Shown here: piece by piece, positions 26,949 to 36,094 of the stretch | How positions within the stretch are numbered: the first letter of the stretch is position 1 | How the letters are laid out: every line of letters begins with the position of its first letter | Assembly: GCA_945901825.1 (NCBI GenBank) | Contig: CAMDMC010000011.1 | Span: forward strand, 1 to 50,811 | Direction: 5' to 3' | Source: Bordetella parapertussis | Lineage (GTDB): Bacteria > Pseudomonadota > Gammaproteobacteria > Burkholderiales > Burkholderiaceae_A | Length of the DNA: 50,811 nucleotides | Notes under the pieces: model-generated | The model's database searches: none | Told to the model about the DNA's origin: nothing | The model's input: only the letters and a program-made list of their open reading frames with translations | Position numbers and translations under genes: made by a program

Positions 26949-29900
26949 TTAGTGAAAATCGCGTGAGGAAGACGCCATCTCGCCAAGGCGTTGAGCCAAT
27001 AAGGGCGTGTGGTCTTCGATTCTTAGGGCAACCAGGTTTGTCACCTGGCCTGGGGCATCGCTGGCAATGGTCTGGTCGCGCTGCCAGCGGCCATAGGCTG
27101 TAAGAAGCTGGCCGTGAAGCACGGCCTGTTTGTACTTTTTTAGAACATCGGGCCAGATAATTAGGTTGATGCTTCCCGTCTCATCTTCCAGGGTGATGAA
27201 GACAACTCCCTTGGCGGTTCCTGGCCGTTGACGATGGGTTACAAGGCCACTGGCCCGGGCCAGTTGTTGATGGCCAAGTTCTTGAAGTTCGATGGCGGGC
27301 CTGCTTTGAAAACGTTCTTTAAGTTCCTTACGAAGCAGGGCCAGTGGATGACGCCCGAGGCTAAGGCCTAGGCTTGCATAGTCGGCGACAAGGTTCTGAG
27401 CCTCGGTTGGAACAGGCAACAGACTGGCAGCGGGAAGCTCTTGTTCGCAGGCGGCATCCTGCAAGACGCCAGGCAGACGGTCGTGACCCGTGGCAAGCCA
27501 GTGAGCCTGATGCCTGTCGTTGCCAAGGCTTTGAAGGGCGCCGGCTGCGGCCAGTGCCTGCAGGTCTTGGCGTGATAACTCTGCGCGGCCTGCAAGGTCG
27601 TCTACAGAACGAAATTTTCCGGCTGTTCGGGCCTGATGAATACGATGCATGGCCTCTTGGGTTAAATGAGCCACCTGGTGAAGACCAAGGCGCACGGCCC
27701 ATTGGTCGTCGATGGGTTCAAGGCTTGCAAACACCTGGCTGGTCTGTACGTCGACAGAGTGCACCACAACACCGTGGGCGCGGGCGTCTCGAACCAGCTG
27801 CGCCGGTGCATAAAACCCCATAGGCTGGGCCTTGAGCAAGGCGGCTAGGAAGGCATCGGGATGATGACATTTCAGCCAGCAGCTTACGTAAACCAACAAG
27901 GCAAAGCTTGCGGCATGCGACTCGGGAAAGCCGTACTCGCCAAAGCCTTGAATCTGTGCAAAGACGCGTTCGGCAAAGTCACGGCTGTAGCCGCGGCTAA
28001 GCATACCGTCGACTAGTTTTTCTTGAAAAGGGCCAAGGCTTCCACGGTGTCGCCAGGCGGCCATGGCTCGCCGAAGTTGATCGGCCTCGCCTGCTGTAAA
28101 ACCCGCAGCAAGAATGGCCAACTGCATCACCTGCTCTTGAAAAATGGGTACACCCAGGGTGCGCTCCAAGGCTTGTTTGACCGACGGGCTTGGGTAGTCC
28201 ACGGGCTCAAGGCCCTGACGCCGTCGTAGGTAGGGGTGGACCATGCCCCCTTGAATGGGGCCTGGCCGCACAATGGCCACTTCAATGACCAGGTCGTAAA
28301 AGCATTGGGGTTTGAGCCGCGGCAGCATACTCATCTGGGCGCGTGACTCAATTTGAAAAACCCCAAGCGTGTCGGTCGCGGCAATCATGGCGTAGGTGGC
28401 GGGGTCTTCCGCAGGGATGTCTTGCATGGCCATAGGCCTTGCGCCCAGGGGCTTGTCGGGATGCTGCTTCTGTCCTACAAAGACCAGGGCATGGGCAATA
28501 GCAGACAGCATACCCAGGGCCAGTACATCCACCTTCAGAAGACCCAGGGCATCAATGTCGTCTTTGTCCCATTGAATGACACTGCGTTCGGCCATGCTTG
28601 CGTTTTCCGTAGGAACAAGATCGTGCAGGCTGTAGCGTGCAATGACAAAGCCACCGACATGCTGAGACAGGTGACGAGGAAAGCCCATGAGCTGGCTGCT
28701 TAAGGCTGCCCATTGCTCAAGTTGTGTGTCACTGGGACTACTTAACTGGTCTTCGGTGGCGGCTTGTAATTCCTTGTTGCCAGCAGACTGGGTAAGCCCC
28801 TGGGTGAGGCTTTCTTTTAAGCCTTCTGCACAAATTTGTTTCCCGTCCCACCAGCTTCGGCCTTTGGCTGCAAGGTCGACAAGGTGGCTGTGAATACCCA
28901 AGGCTTTACCCGAGTCGCGCAGCGCCGAGCGCGGCCGGTAGCGCACCAGTGCGGCGGCAAGGGCTGCACGCTCGCGGCCGTATTTGCCGTAAATATATTG
29001 AATAACCTCCTCGCGTCGATGATGCTCAAAGTCAACATCAATGTCGGGGGGTTCATTGCGCTCTTTGGAAATAAACCGCTCAAAGAGCATGTTCATGCGC
29101 GCCGGGTCGACCTCGGTAATGCCTAGGCAGTAGCAGACCGCCGAGTTCGCCGCCGAACCCCGGCCCTGGCAGAGAATGCCGCGTGATCGGGCAAAGGCCA
29201 CAATGTCATAGACCGTTAAGAAGTAGGGCTCGTAGTTCAGCTCGTGAATAAGCTCAAGCTCGTGTTCGATTTGTTGTCGAACCCCTGCAGGTAGGCCTTG
29301 CGCATAGCTTGATTCTGGATACCGGCGACGAATACCATCTTCCGTTAGGTGACGAAGCCATTGCCTGGGTGTTAGACCGGCTGGAACAATTTCATCGGGG
29401 TATTCGTAGCGCAGTTCATCAAGCGAGAAATGGCACTGCTCAGCAAGTGCAAGGCTTGCCTGCATAAGGGCAGGAGGATAGAGCTGTGCAAGCCTGTGCC
29501 GTGGCCTAAGGTACTGCTCGGCATTTACGGCAAGCCTTTGGCCCAGCTGGGCAATGGGCTCGCCAAGTCGAATGGCAGTAAGCATGTCGGCAAGCGGCTT
29601 GTCCTTACGGCGATGCATAAGTACATCGCCTACAGCCACCAAGGGTAGCCGCAGCAGACCCGCAAGGTCTTCAAGCTGATACAGCCAGTGCTTGTCGTCG
29701 GCCTTAAGGTGTCGAACATAGCCCAAGGCCAGCTGAGCGCCCCAAAGACTTTTAAGCCACTGGCCTGCGCCAAGTAGGGCATCGGCTGTGACAGGAGCTG
29801 GCTGGCCTAAGACCTTGGTGGGCGTTTCTTTTGAGCGAACGACGGTGGCTTCGAGGGCCTGAGGATGAAAAATTTGAGGGCTCCAGAGGGCCAGTGTGTT

Positions 29901-30254
29901 GGCAAGGCTGAGACTTTTTAACTGCTCGCGCCTTAGGCAGTACTGCCCCTTCTCGCTTGACTGACGCGACAGGCTAATAAGCCGGCAGAGCTCGCGCCAG
30001 CCTTCGCGGTTTCTAACTAGCAGGGTTAGCCGACCCGGAAGGTCGGTGAGCTCAAACTGGCTTCCATGAATAAGCGTCAGGCCAAGGGATTTGGCTGCTA
30101 AATGAGCCCGTACCGAACCGCTAACGGTTGCCTCGTCTGTGATGGCCAAGGCCTTGTAGCCCAGGGCATGGGCACGGGCGACCAGGTCTTCGGGATGGGA
30201 GGCTGCCTTAAGAAAACTGAAGTTCGAGCGGCAGACCAGTTCGGCATAGTCCAT
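26949..30254 (-). CDS. dnaE2: Error-prone DNA polymerase DnaE2 (ImuC)
   Basis: DnaE2 is the polymerase of the SOS mutasome that copies damaged DNA with ImuA and ImuB. The 1101-residue C-family polymerase starts with a PHP domain (CRSNFSFLKAASHPEDLVARA, LAITDEATVSGSVRAH) typical of DnaE2. The catalytic aspartates in PDIDVDFEHHRREEV fall at residues 404 and 406, next to the E. coli DnaE numbers 401 and 403. The third is in LLKVDVLALGML. The palm/finger stretch MVHPYLRRRQGLEPVDYPSPS and the C-terminal OB fold (GVVFITLEDETGSINLIIWP) are present. It begins 6 bases after the imuB stop with AAGGGT before its ATG. It differs from replicative DnaE, which is expected elsewhere in the genome. Confidence 0.97.
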   Translation of the reverse strand: MDYAELVCRSNFSFLKAASHPEDLVARAHALGYKALAITDEATVSGSVRAHLAAKSLGLTLIHGSQFELTDLPGRLTLLVRNREGWRELCRLISLSRQSSEKGQYCLRREQLKSLSLANTLALWSPQIFHPQALEATVVRSKETPTKVLGQPAPVTADALLGAGQWLKSLWGAQLALGYVRHLKADDKHWLYQLEDLAGLLRLPLVAVGDVLMHRRKDKPLADMLTAIRLGEPIAQLGQRLAVNAEQYLRPRHRLAQLYPPALMQASLALAEQCHFSLDELRYEYPDEIVPAGLTPRQWLRHLTEDGIRRRYPESSYAQGLPAGVRQQIEHELELIHELNYEPYFLTVYDIVAFARSRGILCQGRGSAANSAVCYCLGITEVDPARMNMLFERFISKERNEPPDIDVDFEHHRREEVIQYIYGKYGRERAALAAALVRYRPRSALRDSGKALGIHSHLVDLAAKGRSWWDGKQICAEGLKESLTQGLTQSAGNKELQAATEDQLSSPSDTQLEQWAALSSQLMGFPRHLSQHVGGFVIARYSLHDLVPTENASMAERSVIQWDKDDIDALGLLKVDVLALGMLSAIAHALVFVGQKQHPDKPLGARPMAMQDIPAEDPATYAMIAATDTLGVFQIESRAQMSMLPRLKPQCFYDLVIEVAIVRPGPIQGGMVHPYLRRRQGLEPVDYPSPSVKQALERTLGVPIFQEQVMQLAILAAGFTAGEADQLRRAMAAWRHRGSLGPFQEKLVDGMLSRGYSRDFAERVFAQIQGFGEYGFPESHAASFALLVYVSCWLKCHHPDAFLAALLKAQPMGFYAPAQLVRDARAHGVVVHSVDVQTSQVFASLEPIDDQWAVRLGLHQVAHLTQEAMHRIHQARTAGKFRSVDDLAGRAELSRQDLQALAAAGALQSLGNDRHQAHWLATGHDRLPGVLQDAACEQELPAASLLPVPTEAQNLVADYASLGLSLGRHPLALLRKELKERFQSRPAIELQELGHQQLARASGLVTHRQRPGTAKGVVFITLEDETGSINLIIWPDVLKKYKQAVLHGQLLTAYGRWQRDQTIASDAPGQVTNLVALRIEDHTPLLAQRLGEMASSSRDFH

Positions 30255-30260
30255 AGACCC

Positions 30261-31730
30261 TTAGCCAAAAAAACCGTGAAGAAACCAGTGGTGGGCGGGT
30301 GTGCGGTAGACCCAGACCATTTGTTGCTGACCGGTTTGGGCCACGAAGTAGTCGCGCTGCAAGGGCTGCTCGGACCACCATTCGGCCTCAATGCGTTCGG
30401 GCCCCAAAGTCAGTTCGAGTGCCTGGCCCTGGTACTGAGGCCGATGGTTTTGCACCTTAAGTGCAAGGGGCGACTCTAAAAGCCAGCTTGGTCGAAGGAG
30501 GTCTAAGCCTTGCAGCTTTGTTTCTAGGCCAGGGCCTGCCTGCCTTAAAACCGTACGCCTTTGGTCGTTGGCCTTGTCTGCGCCCTTTGTTCCAAGGCCC
30601 AGGCCTTTGAGTTTCATGGCCTCTTCGGGTCGGTGGCTGTTCTGCAGTTCGGGCTGCACCAGCCCCGTTTGACCAAGCCGCCCGTAAAGCCGTTCGGCAA
30701 GGCTTTGTAGGCTTTCGGACTGGCTGATGGGCCCTGGAAAGAGCCCCGCTGACTGACTCTGAATAGGCTCAGAGCCCAGGACCTCAAGCCCGATGCTGTG
30801 CACAGTTTGTTGAAGCGGCTGGTGCTGAAGTTTTTCGTGCCAGAGTTTTTGCAGCTGCAAAAGGTCTTGACTGGGCTGGGCAAGATGCAGATCTAAAGAC
30901 TGGCTGGTCTGTCGGCCCTGGCGCAGAATAAACCTTGCCTGGGTCAGGCCCTGTTGCCGTATTTTTAGCCAGGCCAAGGCCTCGTGTAGAAGCGGCTCAC
31001 TGGCTTTCGCAAGCAGGCTGCACGAGTCGGTGGGCACGGTAAATTCTTGCCATTGAAGGAAATGTTCAAGTGGCTTAAGAGGCTCACGGGGGTCTGCAAC
31101 ATAGCCCAGCGCCTGGTCGATGGCTTTTAAAACCTTAGGCCCCTGGCGGCCTAGCCTTTGGGCAAGGCCTGACCGCGGCAGTTTAAGAACCCCGCCAAGC
31201 TTGTGTATTCCAATGGACGTTAAAAAACGTGCACAGCATTCAAGCTCGTGAAGAGCCTGAATAGGTAGCTTTGATAAGAGGCCTTCAGCCTCGTGAAGAC
31301 TTGAGACCTGCGCCATGTCTGGCCAAGGTCTGCCGCGTAGCTGTTGGTTATAGGCAAGCCATTCGGCGGCCCGTGGGGTGGGGGCATGGGCCAGAAAAAG
31401 ACCAGGCTGAGAACCCTCACCTTGAAACTGATGAAGACCTTTAACCAGTTGGTCTTTAAGCTGTGTGAGCCCACCCCAGAGCCGAAGACATCGACTGAGC
31501 TCAAGCACAATGCCATGGGATGTCTGGGTAAGGCAGACCTCGGGCGTAAATTGCAGGGCCCACTGGCCAATGCGTTCTATGCGCTGCATCTTCTCGATGC
31601 ATCCCACGGGTTTCATGCAAGGGCCATGCTCAAGGGAGCTTGGTCCTTCGTGGGCAGAGCTTTTAAGAGGGCTGTGTTGAGCCCCCGACGCGGGGGAGGG
31701 CGGCGGAAGGAGGCAGGCGATCCAGAGCAT
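30261..31730 (-). CDS. imuB: Y-family polymerase-like protein ImuB
   Basis: ImuB is a catalytically inactive Y-family relative that bridges the beta clamp, ImuA and DnaE2. The 489-residue protein starts MLWIACLLPPPSP, the family start. WALQFTPEVCL and LELSRCLRLWGGL follow. The end carries the conserved IEAEWWSEQPLQRDYFVAQTG and a Trp/Arg-rich tail. QSAGLF near the middle is a possible clamp-binding motif. The frame extends upstream of MLW, but that part overlaps imuA and is not family-like. Only about 57 residues separate MLW from WALQFTP, against roughly 90 in the ImuB proteins I recall, so part of the N-terminal palm seems replaced by a short Ser/Pro-rich stretch. It overlaps imuA by 68 bases. 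Confidence 0.93.
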   Translation of the reverse strand: MLWIACLLPPPSPASGAQHSPLKSSAHEGPSSLEHGPCMKPVGCIEKMQRIERIGQWALQFTPEVCLTQTSHGIVLELSRCLRLWGGLTQLKDQLVKGLHQFQGEGSQPGLFLAHAPTPRAAEWLAYNQQLRGRPWPDMAQVSSLHEAEGLLSKLPIQALHELECCARFLTSIGIHKLGGVLKLPRSGLAQRLGRQGPKVLKAIDQALGYVADPREPLKPLEHFLQWQEFTVPTDSCSLLAKASEPLLHEALAWLKIRQQGLTQARFILRQGRQTSQSLDLHLAQPSQDLLQLQKLWHEKLQHQPLQQTVHSIGLEVLGSEPIQSQSAGLFPGPISQSESLQSLAERLYGRLGQTGLVQPELQNSHRPEEAMKLKGLGLGTKGADKANDQRRTVLRQAGPGLETKLQGLDLLRPSWLLESPLALKVQNHRPQYQGQALELTLGPERIEAEWWSEQPLQRDYFVAQTGQQQMVWVYRTPAHHWFLHGFFG

Positions 31731-32508
31731 GACCAATGCCTTGTATTTGAGAAGTTTGGAGCTGGGGACGGGCATTAAGGCGGTTAAACCCAAGTGCAGG
31801 ATGCTTGGGCTGTTGAGAGGCGCGTTCGTAGGCGCGTGCAAGACCCTGCATGGCAGGATGTGCGAGGGGCAGATTGACTAAAACGGGATCGAGCTGCACG
31901 GGGCCTCGCCGTTTAATTACTTGCACGGCAAGCCCGGGGTATCGGCGTGGCAAAAGGCAGAGCCTAAGCGGTGCAGGCGAGGGGTTGTTCTGGGCGGACC
32001 AAGGCCGAAACAAAAAGACAGGGCCTTCGGCTGTGCGTGATGCCAGTTGGAACCGACGCAATGACTCGTTGCGACTGGGCTCGTCGACCCATGCTAAAAG
32101 AGCGCCAAAGGCATTGGAGCGTAGGGTTTGTTCAAGGGCCCAGAGGCGGTCGGCCGTGTTCTGGGCCCGAATAATAAGAATGGCCTCGGCCGAGAGCCCA
32201 AGCCCAGAAAGCGCCGGCGCATAAGGCATATGAGGAGGGGCCAAAAAAATAATTTTCTTTTTCTGCTGTGCCAGTAGGCCAAGCGCTGGGGCAAGCAGAC
32301 GCATCTCGCCAATCCCCAGAGCCCTTACCAACAGTTCGGTAAGGCAGCCCCTTGGCCAACCCTGGCCTGGCAGTTGTTGGTTAAGTTCAGCATGCCCTGT
32401 GGCAAGGCTTGCCCCTTGCCCGGGTGCTAGACCCGTGGTGCTTAGGCTTGCCGCCCGCCAAAGCCGGGGCTCTTGACGAAGCAGGCTATGAATGGCCTCG
32501 TGCTTCAT
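31663..32508 (-). CDS. imuA: SOS mutasome protein ImuA (RecA-like)
   Basis: ImuA is a RecA/SulA-related partner of ImuB needed for damage-induced mutagenesis. The 281-residue protein shows the family stretch TGHAELNQQLPGQGWPRGCLTELLV, then GIGEMRLLAPALGLLAQQKKKIIFLAPPHMPYAPAL, WVDEPSRNESLRRFQLA and LRLCLLPRRYPGLAVQVIKRRGPV. It has no standard Walker A GKT, which is common in this family. It starts at an ATG 19 bases behind lexA with a weak ribosome site and no separate LexA box, so it depends on the lexA promoter. The last 68 bases overlap imuB in another frame. Confidence 0.93.
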   Translation of the reverse strand: MKHEAIHSLLRQEPRLWRAASLSTTGLAPGQGASLATGHAELNQQLPGQGWPRGCLTELLVRALGIGEMRLLAPALGLLAQQKKKIIFLAPPHMPYAPALSGLGLSAEAILIIRAQNTADRLWALEQTLRSNAFGALLAWVDEPSRNESLRRFQLASRTAEGPVFLFRPWSAQNNPSPAPLRLCLLPRRYPGLAVQVIKRRGPVQLDPVLVNLPLAHPAMQGLARAYERASQQPKHPALGFNRLNARPQLQTSQIQGIGHALDRLPPSAALPRVGGSTQPS

Positions 32509-32527
32509 TGCAAAAGAAGCCTAGGCT

Positions 32528-33178
32528 TTAAAGCCCCGACCTGGGGTTGCGAATAACACCAACGGCCAGACCCTCGATGGCCAAAAAGTCTTGGCTAGGG
32601 TCGACCACAATGGGTTCAAAGTCGGGGTTTTCAGGAAGCAGGACAATTTTTTTCCCGTCTCGTTTAAACCGTTTGACGGTGACGTCTTCTTCGAGCCGGG
32701 CCACCACAATTTGGCCATCGCGGGTTTCAGAAAGCCCCCCTGAGAGCCTTTTAACAGCCAAAAGGTCGTCGTGAAAAATGCCGGCGTCACGCATGCTCAT
32801 GCCGCGAACCTTAAGAAGGTAGTCGGGGGCCATGGGAAAGAGCTGCGGGTCGATTTGATACTGAGCTTCGAGGTGCTCCTGGGCGAGAATGGGTGAGCCT
32901 GCTGCGACCCTTCCAACCAAAGGAATGCTGAGCTGCTCAACAAGGTTTTGGGCCGTGCTAACCAGGTTTGTTATGAGACGAATACTTCGCGAGGCACCTG
33001 GCACCATAGAAATGGCCCCTTTTTTGGCCAGCGCCTTCAGGTGCGTTTCAGCGGCATTGGGTGACTTAAAACCCAAAGCCGAACAGATGTCGAGCCGGGT
33101 GGGGGGAAAACCCGTGTCTTCGATATGCTTAGCAATGAAACGAAGAATTTCGTTTTGGCGCTCGGTAAGAATCTGCAT
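32528..33178 (-). CDS. lexA: SOS repressor LexA
   Basis: LexA represses the SOS genes and cuts itself when RecA filaments form. The 216-residue protein begins [15 protein letters not shown]. The DNA-binding winged helix includes [28 protein letters not shown]. The self-cleavage site AAG is at A93-G94, the catalytic serine is S128 in GMSMRDAG and the lysine is K169 in VTVKRF. The Ser-Lys spacing is four residues longer than in E. coli because of an insert after LLAVKR. The frame extends 19 codons upstream, but AAAGGG five bases before the ATG at 33178 and the family start support the choice. It heads lexA-imuA-imuB-dnaE2. Confidence 0.97.
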   Translation of the reverse strand: MQILTERQNEILRFIAKHIEDTGFPPTRLDICSALGFKSPNAAETHLKALAKKGAISMVPGASRSIRLITNLVSTAQNLVEQLSIPLVGRVAAGSPILAQEHLEAQYQIDPQLFPMAPDYLLKVRGMSMRDAGIFHDDLLAVKRLSGGLSETRDGQIVVARLEEDVTVKRFKRDGKKIVLLPENPDFEPIVVDPSQDFLAIEGLAVGVIRNPRSGL

Positions 33179-33192
33179 GTATACCCTTTCAG

Positions 33193-33212
33193 TGCTGGTT
33201 TTTTGTACAGTA
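33193..33212 (-). promoter_or_regulatory. LexA operator (SOS box) upstream of lexA
   Basis: On the minus strand the site reads TACTGTACAAAAAACCAGCA. It keeps the E. coli-type layout TACTGT-N8-ACAG with one change in the right half (CCAG for ACAG). Its core is CTGT-N8-CCAG at 33195-33210. It lies 14 bases before the lexA start codon and covers the likely -10 region, as expected for autoregulation. It also lies 47 bases before the start of the divergent TDT transporter gene. No other copy of this pattern was noticed before imuA, imuB, dnaE2 or recG. Confidence 0.75.
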
Positions 33213-33235
33213 CTTCTTCTTTGCTTTTTGTGCAA
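33207..33235 (-). promoter_or_regulatory. Possible sigma-70 promoter of lexA-imuA-imuB-dnaE2
   Basis: On the minus strand, TTGCAC (33230-33235) is followed after exactly 17 bases by TACTGT (33207-33212), which forms the left half of the SOS box. Both hexamers match the consensus only at about half their positions, so this is a weak call. It rests mainly on spacing and on the expected overlap of operator and promoter. Confidence 0.35.
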
Positions 33236-33259
33236 CCACCTCTTTCTTAATGGCCTTCC

Positions 33260-34276
33260 ATGTCTGAACCCTCTCCCTTGTCATCGGTGGCTGCTCCCCC
33301 ATCGTTTTTCCAACAACTTCCGCTGGCTTCATTCACGATGGTGATGGGTCTTACGGGCTTAGCCCTTGTCTGGGGGCGCATGAGTCGACTGGGCTGGATG
33401 CCCGAGTTTTCGGGTTATATCGCTCTAGGCGTGAGCCTTCTTGCCTTTTTTGTCTTTCTGGTCTTATTTGTTTTTTATCTGCGCAAATGGCTGCGCAATC
33501 CTTCGGCGGTTCAGGCCGAATGGCTGCACCCTGTGAAGTCCTCGTTCTTTGCCGCCATTTCGGTCTCGTTTGCCTTGTTGGCCACCGTTGCCCTAGGCCA
33601 GTTTGCCCCATTGGCCAAACCTTTATGGGTTGTTGGGGCTCTGATGCAGTTGCTGGTTATGGTCTTGGTTCTCAATGCCTGGGTGCATCGCGAAACCCTG
33701 CAGCCTGCCCATGCTAGCCCGGTCTGGTTTATTCCAGCCGTTGCCAATGTTGTTATTCCTCTGGCGGGCGTACCCCTGGGCTACGTGGAAATTTCTTGGT
33801 GGTTTTTTGCCGTGGGCATTTTGTTCTGGGGTGTTTTGCTTACCCTAGTGCTTGCACGGCTCTTGTTTGTGCAGCCAGCCTTTCCCGAACAGCTGGTTCC
33901 CACACTTTGTATTTTTCTTGCGCCCCCTGCGGTTGGGTTTATTTCTTGGGTCTTGTTAACCCAGCAGTTTGCCGATGGACGCTCGCTTGATGTGATTGGT
34001 CATCTGCTTTTTGGGCTCGCTATTTTCTTTGCTCTGTTTCTTCTAAGCCAGGTGCATCGGTTTGCACGCATCCCCTTTTATATGTCGTGGTGGGCCTTTT
34101 CATTTCCAACAGCAGCCTTTGCAACGGCCTGTTTAATTTATCAAAGCTTTGTTCCGCATCCTGCCATGACAGCCTTGGCAGGCACAGCCGTTGTGGTTAC
34201 AACGGTCTTGGTTTTTGGGCTTGTTCTACGAACCCTGGTTGCAATTGTTCAGAAAGACCCGAAGCTGGTGGAATAG
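33260..34276 (+). CDS. TDT/TehA (SLAC1-like) family transporter
   Basis: This 338-residue protein has about ten hydrophobic membrane segments and fits the TDT family (tellurite resistance TehA, dicarboxylate carrier Mae1, SLAC1 anion channels). Visible family features are [21 protein letters not shown] at the start, then [41 protein letters not shown] and [43 protein letters not shown] is a hallmark segment near the C-terminus. The transported ion is not predictable: the family covers tellurite, organic acids and anions. The gene is divergent from lexA across 81 bases that contain the SOS box. I see no clear ribosome site before the ATG at 33260. Confidence 0.88.
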   Translation: MSEPSPLSSVAAPPSFFQQLPLASFTMVMGLTGLALVWGRMSRLGWMPEFSGYIALGVSLLAFFVFLVLFVFYLRKWLRNPSAVQAEWLHPVKSSFFAAISVSFALLATVALGQFAPLAKPLWVVGALMQLLVMVLVLNAWVHRETLQPAHASPVWFIPAVANVVIPLAGVPLGYVEISWWFFAVGILFWGVLLTLVLARLLFVQPAFPEQLVPTLCIFLAPPAVGFISWVLLTQQFADGRSLDVIGHLLFGLAIFFALFLLSQVHRFARIPFYMSWWAFSFPTAAFATACLIYQSFVPHPAMTALAGTAVVVTTVLVFGLVLRTLVAIVQKDPKLVE

Positions 34277-34313
34277 ATCAGGTAAATAAATGTTGGGGCT
34301 AGGCCTTTTAACC

Positions 34314-35978
34314 TTACATGCCCGCGTAGTTCGGGCCGCCCCCGCCCTCGGGGCTTACCCAGACGATGTTTTGACTTGGGTCTTTAATGTCACAGGTCTT
34401 GCAGTGAACACAGTTCTGGGCATTGATACGAAGCTGGGCCCCGTCACCAGGCACTACCACGGGCTGGCCTTGGTCGTTTAGGTATTCATAAACGCCGGCC
34501 GGGCAGTAGCGCGCCTCTGGTCCGGCATAGCGGGTTAGGTTAAGGGCCACGGGCACTGCGTTGTCTTTCAAGGTGAGATGCGCAGGCTGGTTTTCTTCAT
34601 GATTGGTGTTTGATAAAAAAACCGAAGACAGCCGATCGAACCGAAGCAGACCATCGGGCTTGGGGTACTGAATAGGGCTGTGCTGATCGGCGGGTTCAAG
34701 GTAGGCATGGTCGGGTTTGCGGTTATGCAGTGTCCATGGTGCGCGGCCCCCAAAGAGCGTCTGGTCAATGCCCACCAGCAGTGTTCCAAGCCATAGGCCT
34801 TTACTCATGGCCGGCTTGAAGTTACGCGCCCTGTATAACTCGTCATAAAGCCAACTGGCTCTAAAAGTTTTGGGGTAGTCGGTAAGCAAGGCAGGGGATT
34901 CCGGTTGTTGCAGAGCCTGCACGCAGGCCTCGGCAGCCAGCATTCCGGTTTTAATTGCAGCATGACTTCCTTTAATGCGTGAGGCATTTAAGAAGCCTGC
35001 CTCGCAGCCAATAAGGGCGCCACCAGGAAAAATAAGCTCGGGAAGACTGTTTAAGCCACCGGCAGTAATGGCCCTTGCACCATAGCCGAGCCGCTTACCC
35101 CCCTCCAGTGTCTTGCCAATGGCTGGGTGGGACTTAAGCCTTTGAAATTCTTCAAAGGGCGAAAGCCAAGGGTTTCGGTAGTTCAGTCCGACAACAAGGC
35201 CAATGGCCACCTGCTGATTGTTCAAGTGATAAAGAAACGAGCCGCCGTAGGTTTGACTATCCAGTGGCCAGCCTGCGGTATGCACCACCAGGCCGGGCTT
35301 GGACTGCTCGGGGCTGACCTGCCAGAGCTCTTTTATGCCAATGCCATAGCTTTGAGGGTCGGCATTGCGGTTTAAGTTAAAGCGTTCAATAAGCTGGCGG
35401 CCCAGGTGGCCGCGGGAGCCTTCCGCAAACAAGGTGTAGCGCGCCCTTAATTCCATGCCTGGCTGGAATTGATTGGTAGGCTCGCCATCTTTGCCGACAC
35501 CCATGTTGCCAGTGGCAATGCCACAGACCTCGCCCTGGGGGTTGTAGAGCACCTCGGCAGCAGCAAAGCCTGGGTAAATTTCAACACCCAGGGCCTCAGC
35601 CTGCTGCCCAAGCCATTTCACGAGGTCGCTTAGGCTTGCAATGTAATTGCCATGGTTTTTAAAGCAAGAAGGCAAAAGCGCCGTTGGCACCCGGGTCTGG
35701 CCGTTTTCCGAGAGAAACAAAAACTGGTCTTCGGTCACGGGGGTGTGCAAGGGTGCGCCTTGTTTGGCCCAGTCGGGCAGCAGTTCCTGCAGGCCACGTG
35801 GGTCGATGACGGCGCCCGACAGAATATGCCCTCCAATTTCTGCTGCCTTTTCGACAAGGCAGACCGAGAGCTCGGCACCGATGGCCTGGCTGAGCTGTTT
35901 GGCGCGAATAGCCGCAGCCAGACCGGCAGGCCCACCTCCGACAATTACAAGGTCGTAGTCAACAGCATCTCGTTGCAT
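34314..35978 (-). CDS. Electron transfer flavoprotein-ubiquinone oxidoreductase
   Basis: ETF-QO takes electrons from the electron transfer flavoprotein, loaded by acyl-CoA and other dehydrogenases, and reduces ubiquinone at the membrane. The 554-residue protein has the FAD motif LVIVGGGPAGLAAAIRAKQL and the family stretch EKAAEIGGHILSGAVIDPRGL. It also has the glycine-rich GSFLYHLNNQQVAIGLVVGL and LIGCEAGFLNASRIKGSHAAIKTG. The C-terminal [4Fe-4S] ligands are CPAG and CVHCKTCDIKDP. It ends in GGGGPNYAGM, as the family does. An AGAGGATT precedes the ATG. The ETF subunits are not in this window. It is convergent with the TDT gene and divergent from scoA. Confidence 0.97.
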   Translation of the reverse strand: MQRDAVDYDLVIVGGGPAGLAAAIRAKQLSQAIGAELSVCLVEKAAEIGGHILSGAVIDPRGLQELLPDWAKQGAPLHTPVTEDQFLFLSENGQTRVPTALLPSCFKNHGNYIASLSDLVKWLGQQAEALGVEIYPGFAAAEVLYNPQGEVCGIATGNMGVGKDGEPTNQFQPGMELRARYTLFAEGSRGHLGRQLIERFNLNRNADPQSYGIGIKELWQVSPEQSKPGLVVHTAGWPLDSQTYGGSFLYHLNNQQVAIGLVVGLNYRNPWLSPFEEFQRLKSHPAIGKTLEGGKRLGYGARAITAGGLNSLPELIFPGGALIGCEAGFLNASRIKGSHAAIKTGMLAAEACVQALQQPESPALLTDYPKTFRASWLYDELYRARNFKPAMSKGLWLGTLLVGIDQTLFGGRAPWTLHNRKPDHAYLEPADQHSPIQYPKPDGLLRFDRLSSVFLSNTNHEENQPAHLTLKDNAVPVALNLTRYAGPEARYCPAGVYEYLNDQGQPVVVPGDGAQLRINAQNCVHCKTCDIKDPSQNIVWVSPEGGGGPNYAGM

Positions 35979-36030
35979 GGCAATCCTCTACACTACAGGC
36001 TAATTTTCAATTCTAGCGGTCGTTCGCCGC

Positions 36031-36058
36031 TTTACCCTTTCATAAGCCTTTTTAGAGT
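36031..36058 (+). promoter_or_regulatory. Possible promoter of scoA-scoB
   Basis: In the 116-base divergent gap between the ETF-QO gene and scoA, TTTACC (36031-36036) and TAGAGT (36053-36058) lie 16 bases apart and each match four of six sigma-70 consensus positions. The scoA ribosome site GGGGAG (36081-36086) follows. This is a weak prediction. No clear promoter was found for the opposite strand. Confidence 0.3.
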
Positions 36059-36094
36059 TTAAGTGAATGAAAAACGCCGCGGGGAGCCTTTGGT

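Noticed and set aside
31731..31841. N-terminal extension of imuB upstream of MLW
   Set aside because: The extension overlaps imuA further, is not family-like, and MLW-x-A is the normal ImuB start.
32509..32527. A second LexA box directly before imuA
   Set aside because: The 19-base gap contains no CTGT-N8-ACAG-like pattern. imuA is best explained as part of the lexA transcript.
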